A program made the position numbers and the translations under genes. Source: Candidatus Bathyarchaeota archaeon (lineage in GTDB: Archaea; Thermoproteota; Bathyarchaeia; 40CM-2-53-6; FEN-987). Taken from it: 21,391 nucleotides of DNA. A model generated the notes under the pieces. That model had not been told where the DNA came from. It did not search any database and was given only the letters and a program-made list of their open reading frames with translations. Below are positions 8,533 through 15,660 of this stretch, piece after piece. The stretch is taken from assembly GCA_003152955.1 (NCBI GenBank), contig PMBQ01000392.1, positions 3,504 through 24,894 on the forward strand. Reading direction: 5' to 3'. Within the stretch, counting starts at the first letter, position 1. Each line of letters opens with the position of its first letter.

Positions 8533-10662
8533 TCAAGTCCTTGTACGTGCTCGTCGAACAGATCGGCGATTGAGCTTTCGTCGTCTGCGTACGGCCTTTC
8601 TCCTTGGACCTCTTCTTCTCTTGGCCTTACGTATACCCAGTAGCAGTGCAAGTTCTTGCCGTTTGAATACAGCAATCGCCAATATCAGTGCGACTAAGAT
8701 GAACAGCAGAATCAGTGGGAGTGAAATTAGCGTCAAGGTGGCCTGGTTTACGATTATGAATACGCCCGTTGGCAATGTGACGTATAGTGAACTTTCTAAG
8801 CGGTATTGTCCGGCCCGAAATCTTGAATCAATCCGCGAACTGGCGGAATATGCTCCATTGCCCGCATAGGTCCCGGTGCTGCACTCCATCGCGGTATCGT
8901 TCCTGTCATAGACGCAAACTCTGAAGGTTGCGTTCTGTATGGGCTGTCCACCAATCTTCAGAGGAGATGATGAAATCTGGACTGAACCTGTCGGCAACAC
9001 TCCCTCGCCCTCGAAGGCATCTATATTCTCAATTTGCACTGATTGACCGAAGTAAGCGCCGTTTCGTTGCAGGTATACACCCTCAGACTGCGTGAACTCC
9101 CGAAGGTTGAACGGCCCAGATGCAACTAGCACTTGGTTCCTCAGAAAACCACTCGATGAGGAATCACCTGGCAGTCTGTTCTTCGGTAACGCAAACAGAT
9201 GTGTGAATGAATAAATTGCATACGGGTCAGGGACTGATAGAGTGACTAGTACTTTCTGATTTTGAACCTCGGCTACCGCAATTTCACTCACTATCGGGAA
9301 GAGGGGAGAGGATGCCCTGACATTCTTCATTAGCCAATTCAATGTTGCTACCACGTCGTCGGGCGTTATCGTTTGGCCATTGTAGAACTGGGCATTCTGA
9401 CGTAGGGTGAGGGTAATGAAGTACCAGTCGTCGCTAATCGTCCATTGCTGAGCAAGATCCGGTTTCAATATTCCCTTTTGATCATAGCTAACTAATGGTT
9501 CAGTGACAAGATTGAAGGCGATCCAATCTGCATGGTTAGGAGTCGTGGTTGGGTCTAGGCTGTTGAATTTCGACGTGAAGCCAATGCGTAGGGGGAGTGG
9601 GGAGGTGGAATTCTGCACTATGGCGAGCGCAGTCGTCCGCACAGAATCCTCCAGACTCCCAACAACAGAGCGCACGGGTAGTCTGCTGTTCGCTGCTATC
9701 AGGAAGCTTTTGGAGAAAACAGGTAGCACAGGCAGATCGCTGGCGAGAATCTGCTGACAAATGTTGACCGCGTTCCGAGCAGTTTGCTGGTCTGTTGGTG
9801 CTAAGAAATCGCTCAGATAACTGTCAAAATCTGGGTTAGTGTATCCGAAAAGATTTGTTCCTAGAGGGATGGGATAAATATCGTTTAGACCATAGAATAG
9901 ATTGAAAAGCCAAGTTGGCGCTGAATCCGAAGCCTGTGAATCGATGAAAATGTCAAATGTATATGTGCGCATGGCCAAATTGAAGTCGAGGTCTGACATG
10001 GGTAGGCTGATGATAGGGAGACCGATCGCCTGCATCTCCTTCGCAAATAGGTCGGCCGCGGCAACGTCAGCGGGCTGGCCTAGCCGGCTGTAGATGACCA
10101 TAGTTCTCAATGTCTGACCGGTCGTGGGATCCAATCTGAACCGTCCGAAAGATGACGCGTTGAACCCTTCGCTGTCAAGAAGCGCCCTAGCGCTTGCAGT
10201 ATTGTAGCTGTAAGGATCACCCAAGTTGACCGGCCATCCTGAGGCGGAATACGCTGATGAAAGAAGCCCTGGGTGCAGCGACTCGCCATATCCACCGAGC
10301 ACTTCGCTCAAAGCCGCATGTCGATCAAACCCGTAGAGCATGGCCTTCCGCAGGTTGACGTCGCTCAAAGGCCAATTCCTCTGATTGAGGCCGATGTACG
10401 TGAAATCGAAGGTTGGGATGCTGACCAGTTGAATTTGCGGATTGTTCTGAAGTGGCTTCAGAGTTTGTAAATCAATCTTGTCAATGGGGAGAAGATCAAC
10501 CTCCCCCTTCACAAGCCCTTGCACAGCATCCTGAAGCGAACCGTAAGGCTTCAGTACAATTACATCCGGAGCTGGACGGGGAGATGTTAGGAAAATGAAC
10601 GTTATGCCTGAAGAGAGGATGATCACCAACAGACAGGCCGCAGTCAGAGGATTCTTTCTCAT
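8533..10662 (-). CDS. Membrane-anchored family 5 (oligopeptide-type) solute-binding protein with apparently permuted halves
   Basis: This 709-residue protein matches the SBP_bac_5 (DppA/OppA) fold, but in swapped order. Residues about 33-340 resemble the later part of a normal family member: a VIVLKPYGSLQDAV strand, GEVDLLPID, then LRKAMLYGFDR and SARALLDSEGF. Residues about 347-540 resemble the beginning: FNSLDPT, ILKPDLAQQWTISDDW, LRQNAQFYNGQTITPDDVV and ASGPFNLREF. An N-terminal hydrophobic segment (8-25) with no clear lipobox probably anchors it. A predicted beta domain (about 548-630), a transmembrane helix (about 632-656) and a cytoplasmic tail with 22 Lys/Arg in 43 residues follow. The ATG is 12 bp after the subtilase gene with TGAGG upstream, so the two are cotranscribed. 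It probably captures peptides at the surface. No permease or ATPase lies in the window. Confidence 0.85.
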   Translation of the reverse strand: MRKNPLTAACLLVIILSSGITFIFLTSPRPAPDVIVLKPYGSLQDAVQGLVKGEVDLLPIDKIDLQTLKPLQNNPQIQLVSIPTFDFTYIGLNQRNWPLSDVNLRKAMLYGFDRHAALSEVLGGYGESLHPGLLSSAYSASGWPVNLGDPYSYNTASARALLDSEGFNASSFGRFRLDPTTGQTLRTMVIYSRLGQPADVAAADLFAKEMQAIGLPIISLPMSDLDFNLAMRTYTFDIFIDSQASDSAPTWLFNLFYGLNDIYPIPLGTNLFGYTNPDFDSYLSDFLAPTDQQTARNAVNICQQILASDLPVLPVFSKSFLIAANSRLPVRSVVGSLEDSVRTTALAIVQNSTSPLPLRIGFTSKFNSLDPTTTPNHADWIAFNLVTEPLVSYDQKGILKPDLAQQWTISDDWYFITLTLRQNAQFYNGQTITPDDVVATLNWLMKNVRASSPLFPIVSEIAVAEVQNQKVLVTLSVPDPYAIYSFTHLFALPKNRLPGDSSSSGFLRNQVLVASGPFNLREFTQSEGVYLQRNGAYFGQSVQIENIDAFEGEGVLPTGSVQISSSPLKIGGQPIQNATFRVCVYDRNDTAMECSTGTYAGNGAYSASSRIDSRFRAGQYRLESSLYVTLPTGVFIIVNQATLTLISLPLILLFILVALILAIAVFKRQELALLLGIRKAKRRRGPRRKAVRRRRKLNRRSVRRARTRT

Positions 10663-10674
10663 CCCAGTGATGCC

Positions 10675-13600
10675 TCACAGGAAATTGACATCTAACGTGA
10701 AAGTTTCATGATAGTTGTATGAGTTCGCACCATAAAGCGTGTCATGGAGCACGAGCAGATATATGCCAGGCCCTACGGCTCCCGCGGCAATGCCTTCCGC
10801 GGGCCCACCATTAGTTGTGCTCCACACGAACTTCCCGTTGCCCAGATTTAGTGTTGTAGGATACTCCGAGGAGGCTATGAGGTATCCTGTGGGAGCTGTG
10901 ATGTGCGCTTGAATATCCGTATCGATATCAGACCACGTGATGCTGACATAGATCTCGCTAACTCCGCCGGGCACAACCACCGCAAACGTACGCCAGTCGC
11001 CTGACTCGTAGCGCGCGCTCCAGTCGAACGCGCCATATACCCCATAATTATCGTAGGGAGTACCGACGGCTGCTCCTTCATAGTGTCCTGGCGCGACTAT
11101 GGGAACTACTACTGATACTGGTACAAGGCTCTCTAAATTTCCAGCTGCTACCTGAATGAACCCAGCATAAACGCCTGGGGCAGCAGAGTTTGGAACTGTG
11201 ATGGAAGCATTGAGCTTGCTTCCGTTGACGGCAAGGTTTGTGATCCAGTTCCAAGGAGCCCTTCGGTAGAAGCGTACTGATATGTCGAATGGGACAGAAC
11301 CGTTACCCTGAAGCAGAATTCGCACTTTCGGGGTTCCTGTGATCTTATCCAGAGGTCTACTAACAACCAGTTCGGAGGTCGTACTAGATGGAGCGCCATT
11401 CGATATCCTCTGTAAGGAGCCGTCGCGCGCTACGTTGTACAATTGTGCATAAAGTAGGTTATTGATGTCGTAAGTGGAAGAGTTGGCGAAATCTGAAAAG
11501 CGGTAGAGTAATGTCACCTTCATTAGGTCGGTCCCAGGAGGAATTACAACTTTGGACATTGTCAACCAGGATACTGGGCCAGATGTGGAATTACGGTACT
11601 CTTTTGAGCCTACCAGTTGGAACATGATAGACTGAGCTTGTGGGTTCATCGCATGAGATAGGTCGAACAAAGCGGAGGCCGTGTTACCTGGACTCACCAC
11701 ACCGGCGAACCAGTTGGCAGCCCCCATCGATTGATCGGGCAATTCTCTTTGAATATTCAAAGCCCAAGAATTTTCAATGAGTGTGCGGGAGGACTCCCAT
11801 GTGATGGGTGATTGCAAATAGAACCTCCCGGGTAACCTTTGGTCTTTTCCTTCCGAAGCTGCCGAGACCGCACCGTAGACGTCCACTCGTCCGGAGCCTT
11901 GAGTGAATGGATCGTAGTCGAGATCGTGAGCTGTGCTCGCCAGTATTGATTTAGCCAAGTCCGGTCTTGGAGTTTCGCCCCCGTGGGTATCTCGATATTC
12001 TTGAATCAGAAGCGCAAGAGCACCTGCAGTAACTGGCGTCGCCATACTTGTCCCGCCGAAAATATCGTAAGCGTTCGTTCCGTTGCCGTAGCCACTAAAC
12101 GTATATTGACTTGTAAAACCGAACGCTCCCACGTCCACAATGTCTGGCTTAGGTTCACCTAACGATGTTGGACCACGAGCGCTCCAAGGCACAACTTCAT
12201 CATAAGTACCCGAAACTTCGCTTTTCACTGATAGGGCGGGCTGAGCGCGATAGGCGTAACTTGTAGAAGCCCCGTCTATAATCGCAAGAGTCGATGCGGC
12301 CGGAGATGTTGTCGTTCCGTATCCAAAGCCGCCGTTGCCCGCGGCTATGACCATAATAGTGCCTGGATAAGCTGGATCCAGATAGTGAGGAAGACTGAAC
12401 GCGTCCGCTAGTTCGCTCATGTAATCAGGACCAAACGTTGAGCCAAAATCCCAAATAGAATTAGAGTCTCCCCAGCTGTTACTGATAATGTCTGCTCGAT
12501 GATTTCCAGTATACTTGAAAGTGAAGTCTACAGGGTTCCAATCGAACCCGGCGGCGTAGTACCACCCGAAGGTTACCTCACCCAACCAGAGCGCTTTCAC
12601 TCCCATCACCCTCGCGTCAGGAGCAATTCCAGGTAGCGTGATCAACGTGCCGTTCTGGTAGATGTCACGTTTCAGCACACCACGAGAGGCCGCGTTTGCA
12701 GCGGTGTTTGAACCGTGGCTCTCGAAATCGAAGAAGACGTTAATGAAATTCCCATTCTTGTCGATCGGAGGAAGAAGCGAGAAATAACGCCCTGTTCTCC
12801 CACTCAGGTCAATACCGAAAGCCAGCAATCCCGCGCTGAAATCTGGGACACCGTCGCCATTCGCGTCGAAGGCGATGAGATCATTTCCACCTACTTGGTG
12901 TGGCGTCTCATCTGCAAAGCTATGATCGTTCCAGGATGCACGCGGTGCAGGCCAATCAAGACCAAGACCCAATGAATCCGCTCCCTCGAAGTTCAATCGC
13001 TGTTGATATACCTTGAGGAAATTGTAGTAGGCCGTTGACATGTCAACCACAACGGTATCATAGATATTCGGCGCTACCGAATCCACTACGACAACTGGAA
13101 AATCGATAGTAACAGTTACGCTGGAGATCACATCCTGAACTGCTTCTCGAAGGATACCGAAGTGATAATTCCCCGATTTCGAGACCACACTCGGCGCTCC
13201 ATAATCGAAGCCTATCTTCACGGCCTGTACGGTTTGACTCGCCGTACTAACGCTAGTATAGCTGGCGGCGTTCCAGACATCAACTGACAGGCGTAAAGTC
13301 TTCAAGACATCTCCCGTGCGGTGAACAACGAGGCTGGTTATCACGAATCCCTGCCCGTCCGGGTCGAAGGAAACAGCACGGCCTAGACTATCTCTAGCAA
13401 CTGCTTGTTGAAGATCGGGTATCGTGAAATCTGTACCCGTGTCAACGATGGCGATCGTGACTCCTTTGCCAGTGACTCCGAGTTGGTTCACGCGGTCTGC
13501 TCCAACGATTTCCCTTACCCGATACATATCGGCTGCAAGCTTCTGAGCATATACTTCCTGATCGGGCTTCATATTGTCGAAACCGATTCGCACATCTGGG

Positions 13601-13947
13601 AAGATGTGAGATACTCCCGGCGTCGCTCCGAGCGAGAGTAGCGAGCTTCTTTTCACTTCCCCGTACACTAGGAACGGAGAATTCGCTCGGCCGAGAGGAT
13701 ACTCACTAGACAAAAGGCCGTTAAGCGCTGAGATTCCGTAGCCCTGTCTAAGGGCGACAAAAACATACACCGAATCACGATTAGCATGAAGGCTAGGATC
13801 CGTTCTCCCTGTAATGTAGCTTGCAAGAAGCGGGTGAAACTTCGAGATAGTCACGTCCGCTGCTAGCGCTGAACTCACACCAATAACAGACACAACCATT
13901 ACAGTTAGAACTACTAGGCCGAGAGCCTTCGTAGAATACAAGAACAT
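10675..13947 (-). CDS. Secreted subtilisin-like serine protease (S8 family, pyrolysin/TPP II-like)
   Basis: This 1090-residue protease has a signal peptide (about 1-30, ending SSALAAD). The catalytic set is complete: Asp169 in AIVDTGTD, His411 in ESHGSNTAA, oxyanion Asn538 in AAGNGG and Ser644 in GGTSMATP. About 240 residues separate Asp and His, as in the tripeptidyl peptidase II/pyrolysin group, and include a calcium-loop-like DANGDGVPD (361-369). After the catalytic domain come about 430 residues of beta-rich domains, with a PPC-like module at the extreme C terminus (DIDTDIQAHITAPTGY onward). There is no C-terminal membrane anchor, so it is probably released or held by the surface layer. 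The ATG start has GGGAG about 12 nt upstream and an AT-rich GAAATATTAA box near 13965-13975. It is the first gene of the operon with the binding protein. Confidence 0.93.
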   Translation of the reverse strand: MFLYSTKALGLVVLTVMVVSVIGVSSALAADVTISKFHPLLASYITGRTDPSLHANRDSVYVFVALRQGYGISALNGLLSSEYPLGRANSPFLVYGEVKRSSLLSLGATPGVSHIFPDVRIGFDNMKPDQEVYAQKLAADMYRVREIVGADRVNQLGVTGKGVTIAIVDTGTDFTIPDLQQAVARDSLGRAVSFDPDGQGFVITSLVVHRTGDVLKTLRLSVDVWNAASYTSVSTASQTVQAVKIGFDYGAPSVVSKSGNYHFGILREAVQDVISSVTVTIDFPVVVVDSVAPNIYDTVVVDMSTAYYNFLKVYQQRLNFEGADSLGLGLDWPAPRASWNDHSFADETPHQVGGNDLIAFDANGDGVPDFSAGLLAFGIDLSGRTGRYFSLLPPIDKNGNFINVFFDFESHGSNTAANAASRGVLKRDIYQNGTLITLPGIAPDARVMGVKALWLGEVTFGWYYAAGFDWNPVDFTFKYTGNHRADIISNSWGDSNSIWDFGSTFGPDYMSELADAFSLPHYLDPAYPGTIMVIAAGNGGFGYGTTTSPAASTLAIIDGASTSYAYRAQPALSVKSEVSGTYDEVVPWSARGPTSLGEPKPDIVDVGAFGFTSQYTFSGYGNGTNAYDIFGGTSMATPVTAGALALLIQEYRDTHGGETPRPDLAKSILASTAHDLDYDPFTQGSGRVDVYGAVSAASEGKDQRLPGRFYLQSPITWESSRTLIENSWALNIQRELPDQSMGAANWFAGVVSPGNTASALFDLSHAMNPQAQSIMFQLVGSKEYRNSTSGPVSWLTMSKVVIPPGTDLMKVTLLYRFSDFANSSTYDINNLLYAQLYNVARDGSLQRISNGAPSSTTSELVVSRPLDKITGTPKVRILLQGNGSVPFDISVRFYRRAPWNWITNLAVNGSKLNASITVPNSAAPGVYAGFIQVAAGNLESLVPVSVVVPIVAPGHYEGAAVGTPYDNYGVYGAFDWSARYESGDWRTFAVVVPGGVSEIYVSITWSDIDTDIQAHITAPTGYLIASSEYPTTLNLGNGKFVWSTTNGGPAEGIAAGAVGPGIYLLVLHDTLYGANSYNYHETFTLDVNFL

Positions 13948-14102
13948 CCAAGGTTGCTCCCTTCCGTTAATATTTCAACATTGTCATGAACTCGCTGAGA
14001 GCTACCGTTTCAGAATTGAATCTTCCATCAATTGAGGGTTGAGCGAAAAACGAAGCGTGTAATGTCTTGCGACCTGATCAAACCTAAGGGGCCCAAGAGA
14101 AT

Positions 14103-14127
14103 TGGCGGGTCCGGAGGGATTTGAACC
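14103..14127 (-). other. tRNA 3'-end-like sequence (T-arm half, acceptor strand, CCA)
   Basis: Read on minus, these 25 nt have a consensus T-loop context (GGTTCAAATCC), then CCTC, a CGGACCC that would be the 3' acceptor strand, G as discriminator, and CCA. No matching D-arm, anticodon arm or GGGTCCG 5' strand follows at the right distance, so it is not a whole tRNA gene. Such fragments often mark the far end of an element integrated into a tRNA gene. It also forms the left edge of repeat family A. Confidence 0.35.
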
Positions 14128-14236
14128 GAAAAAGGTTCAAGTCCTCTTGCAGATTGGCTAATCTTGACGGATTTTTGATATTACAACTATTTTCAGAGTT
14201 GGGGCAGGGGATTTCAACCAATTTGCCGGTACAGTT
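14113..14236. repeat. Repeat family A, copy 1 (long copy with hairpin)
   Basis: This roughly 120-bp sequence is closely repeated at 15121-15234. Both begin with the same hairpin: GGATTTGAACC, loop GAAAAA, GGTTCAAGTCC, an 11-bp stem with one G-U-type pair. Both continue with TCTTGC, GGCTAATCTTGAC and GATTTTTGATA. The right-hand module (TTTCAGAG through CCGGTAC) occurs in shortened form at three more places in the window. Confidence 0.75.
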
Positions 14237-14263
14237 TAGTCAATAGCACCAAACTCAAGGAAA

Positions 14264-14427
14264 CATGAAGGGCGTGAGCCTTATGATTAGGCCACCTTCA
14301 TGGTAACTTGTTTCTTGTTGAGACTGTTTTCGCAGTCTTTGTGGTCGGTCGGGCAGTGCCTAACGGCGCCAAGGCTCAGCGTGGCCGTTAAGTGGGCTAG
14401 ATGAGCGAGAAAGACGCAACTCTAGCC
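14264..14427. ncRNA. Candidate structured RNA: four consecutive perfect stem-loops
   Basis: Four perfect inverted repeats follow one another. They are CATGAAGG (14264) with CCTTCATG (14295), enclosing GCCT/AGGC; AGACTG (14321) with CAGTCT (14333) around TTTTCG; TAACGGC (14361) with GCCGTTA (14384); and GGCTAGA (14395) with TCTAGCC (14421). The last overlaps the stop codon of the 128-aa gene, so on minus it could be part of that gene's 3' end; on plus it could be a separate RNA. I see no signature of RNase P, SRP or tRNA. The density of perfect stems is the only evidence. Confidence 0.4.
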
Positions 14428-14808
14428 TACTATTTCAGTTATCCTCTTTGCAATCGTGTTCTCGACATGAACTGTCCACAGCATTTCTGGGACATCAACC
14501 GCTAAGAACAACACCGATAATAGAGCTGCTTCTGCAGCGGCGACAGCGATGTTCTGGACCCACTTACCAATACCGATCTTGATTGTGAAATCGTTGGAGG
14601 CTCCCGTGAGCGAGATTGTGAAGCATCGTTCCGCTGTTATTATGTCCCTAAGAATTCCTGCTTTTTGAGCCTGAATAATCGGCCCCGAGGTCGTTGTTGT
14701 AGATTGCACCTTGTATCCGTCGCCTTGCAAATATTCAGAAATTCGCTGGGATAATTGACCTAGATCCTTATTCTTTCCCTGAAACCGCATTTCTTTAAAC
14801 GTAACCAA
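14422..14808 (-). CDS. Uncharacterised 128-aa protein with one hydrophobic segment
   Basis: I do not recognise a named family. The N-terminal half is polar and could be a small alpha/beta domain (LGQLSQRISEYLQGDGYKVQ). A beta-rich part follows (FTISLTGASNDFTIKIGIGKW), and then a long hydrophobic, alanine-rich stretch at about 86-110 ending FLAVDVPEMLW, which may be one membrane helix or a buried helix. The start is uncertain: TTG at 14808, or ATG at 14790 (residue 7). Neither has a good Shine-Dalgarno. It is alone on the minus strand, flanked by inverted-repeat clusters on both sides. It reads as a real gene because composition and length are protein-like and no longer frame competes. Confidence 0.65.
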   Translation of the reverse strand: MVTFKEMRFQGKNKDLGQLSQRISEYLQGDGYKVQSTTTTSGPIIQAQKAGILRDIITAERCFTISLTGASNDFTIKIGIGKWVQNIAVAAAEAALLSVLFLAVDVPEMLWTVHVENTIAKRITEIVG

Positions 14809-14873
14809 TGACTATTCACTCGATCTCTATCTATGTTTATCGTTACATATTAATGTGTCCATGTCCATCGTTT

Positions 14874-14927
14874 GATGAATAATCCTGGTCGGTAAGCGCG
14901 TTAACCAATTACCCTCGACTATTCATC
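14874..14927. promoter_or_regulatory. Long inverted repeat upstream of the 128-aa gene
   Basis: GATGAATA (14874-14881) pairs perfectly with TATTCATC (14920-14927). Between them, GGTAA-GCGCG-TTAACC forms a nested near-palindrome. It lies 66 bp before the TTG of the minus-strand 128-aa gene, so it could be an operator, a leader structure or part of an unannotated RNA. Confidence 0.3.
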
Positions 14928-15037
14928 CTGTTTAGAGTAGAGAAACCACCTATACGACATCGCTATCCTCATGATACTCATAACCTGTGGGGAGGTAGCT
15001 TTACACCCTCGTTTGAACCCCCATAATTTGCAGTCTG

Positions 15038-15082
15038 AGTCTCAGAGATTGGGGAATGGATGCGGACCACATTTACCGGTAT
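15038..15082. repeat. Repeat family A, partial copy (right module, diverged)
   Basis: TCTCAGAGATTGGGG followed by ACATTTACCGGTA matches the right-hand module of the family, with a changed middle. TACCGGTA at its end is an 8-bp palindrome. Confidence 0.5.
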
Positions 15083-15120
15083 GATAAAAAGGGATTCGAA
15101 CTCGTTTGAGATCAGAGCTG

Positions 15121-15234
15121 GAAGGATTTGAACCGAAAAAGGTTCAAGTCCTCTTGCTGATCGGCTAATCTTGACTGATTTTTGATACTACAACTAGTTT
15201 CAGAGAGAGGCATTTCGCCCCCAATTTACAGCAC
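15121..15234. repeat. Repeat family A, copy 2 (long copy with hairpin)
   Basis: This is nearly identical to 14113-14236 over most of its length. The hairpin is one pair longer than in copy 1: AGGATTTGAACC (15123-15134), loop GAAAAA, GGTTCAAGTCCT (15141-15152). Substitutions between the copies leave the stem intact. The right end is CCCCAATTTACAG. Confidence 0.75.
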
Positions 15235-15291
15235 ATATGGCTGAACTTCGTGGCGGTCGGAAGTGTTAAACCCGCAATGGCGACCTTCGGT

Positions 15292-15537
15292 CTACACGTG
15301 ATATCTGTGCCGAAAGCAAAGAAGAAACCAAAGACGAAAGCAAAGTAAGCGAAGAGCTGCTTCATCATACTCCTTCAGGACTTCAGCCGCCCTGACACTG
15401 CCATCTATCACGCTCAACGCTCTTGAGGTTGATCTAACGACTATTCCTGAACGGTCATAGAATCTTGTCACAGCGTTGGCGACGTACCCAAAGTCGCCAC
15501 CTTCTTGGCCGGTGTGTATGGGTCTAGTGGTACGCAC
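15292..15537 (-). CDS. Weak 81-codon reading frame, possibly a gene remnant
   Basis: A GTG-started frame gives a protein-like middle (GGDFGYVANAVTRFYDR, then VRAAEVLKEYDEAA) but ends in an odd aromatic and cysteine-rich tail. An overlapping frame from the ATGATG near 15368 gives a hydrophobic peptide instead. It could be a small gene, or a frameshifted remnant in a region full of repeats. I recognise no family and see no ribosome binding site. Confidence 0.22.
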   Translation of the reverse strand: MRTTRPIHTGQEGGDFGYVANAVTRFYDRSGIVVRSTSRALSVIDGSVRAAEVLKEYDEAALRLLCFRLWFLLCFRHRYHV

Positions 15538-15660
15538 ACACTCGAAAACGAATAGTCAATTTTGGAACAAGCTCGCTTGAGTCTACCTTGATATCGATAG
15601 ACCACTATTAGTCGAACCGCCATAATGAAGGCATAGAAGAGATACTGAGAGACGAGCGCA

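Larger units (their letters stand above)
13948..14421. other. Intergenic region with repeats and stem-loops
   Basis: No protein-coding gene is supported in these roughly 470 bp. The left end holds the subtilase operon promoter. The middle holds repeat family A (14113-14236) with a tRNA-3'-end-like sequence, and the right end a cluster of four perfect inverted repeats (14264-14427). Confidence 0.6.
14809..15660. other. 850-bp gene-poor region with repeats
   Basis: This holds an inverted repeat (14874-14927), two pieces of repeat family A (15038-15082 and 15121-15234), a T-arm-like GGGATTCGAAC at 15091-15101, and one weak minus-strand reading frame (15292-15537). No confident gene is present. 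Confidence 0.55.

Noticed and set aside
8108..8869. 253-codon plus-strand frame opposite the S component and binding protein
   Set aside because: The minus-strand proteins here have clear family features; the plus frame is serine- and arginine-rich shadow sequence.
14103..14190. Complete tRNA gene on the minus strand
   Set aside because: Only the 3' T-arm/acceptor part is present; the expected 5' strand and D-arm are absent.
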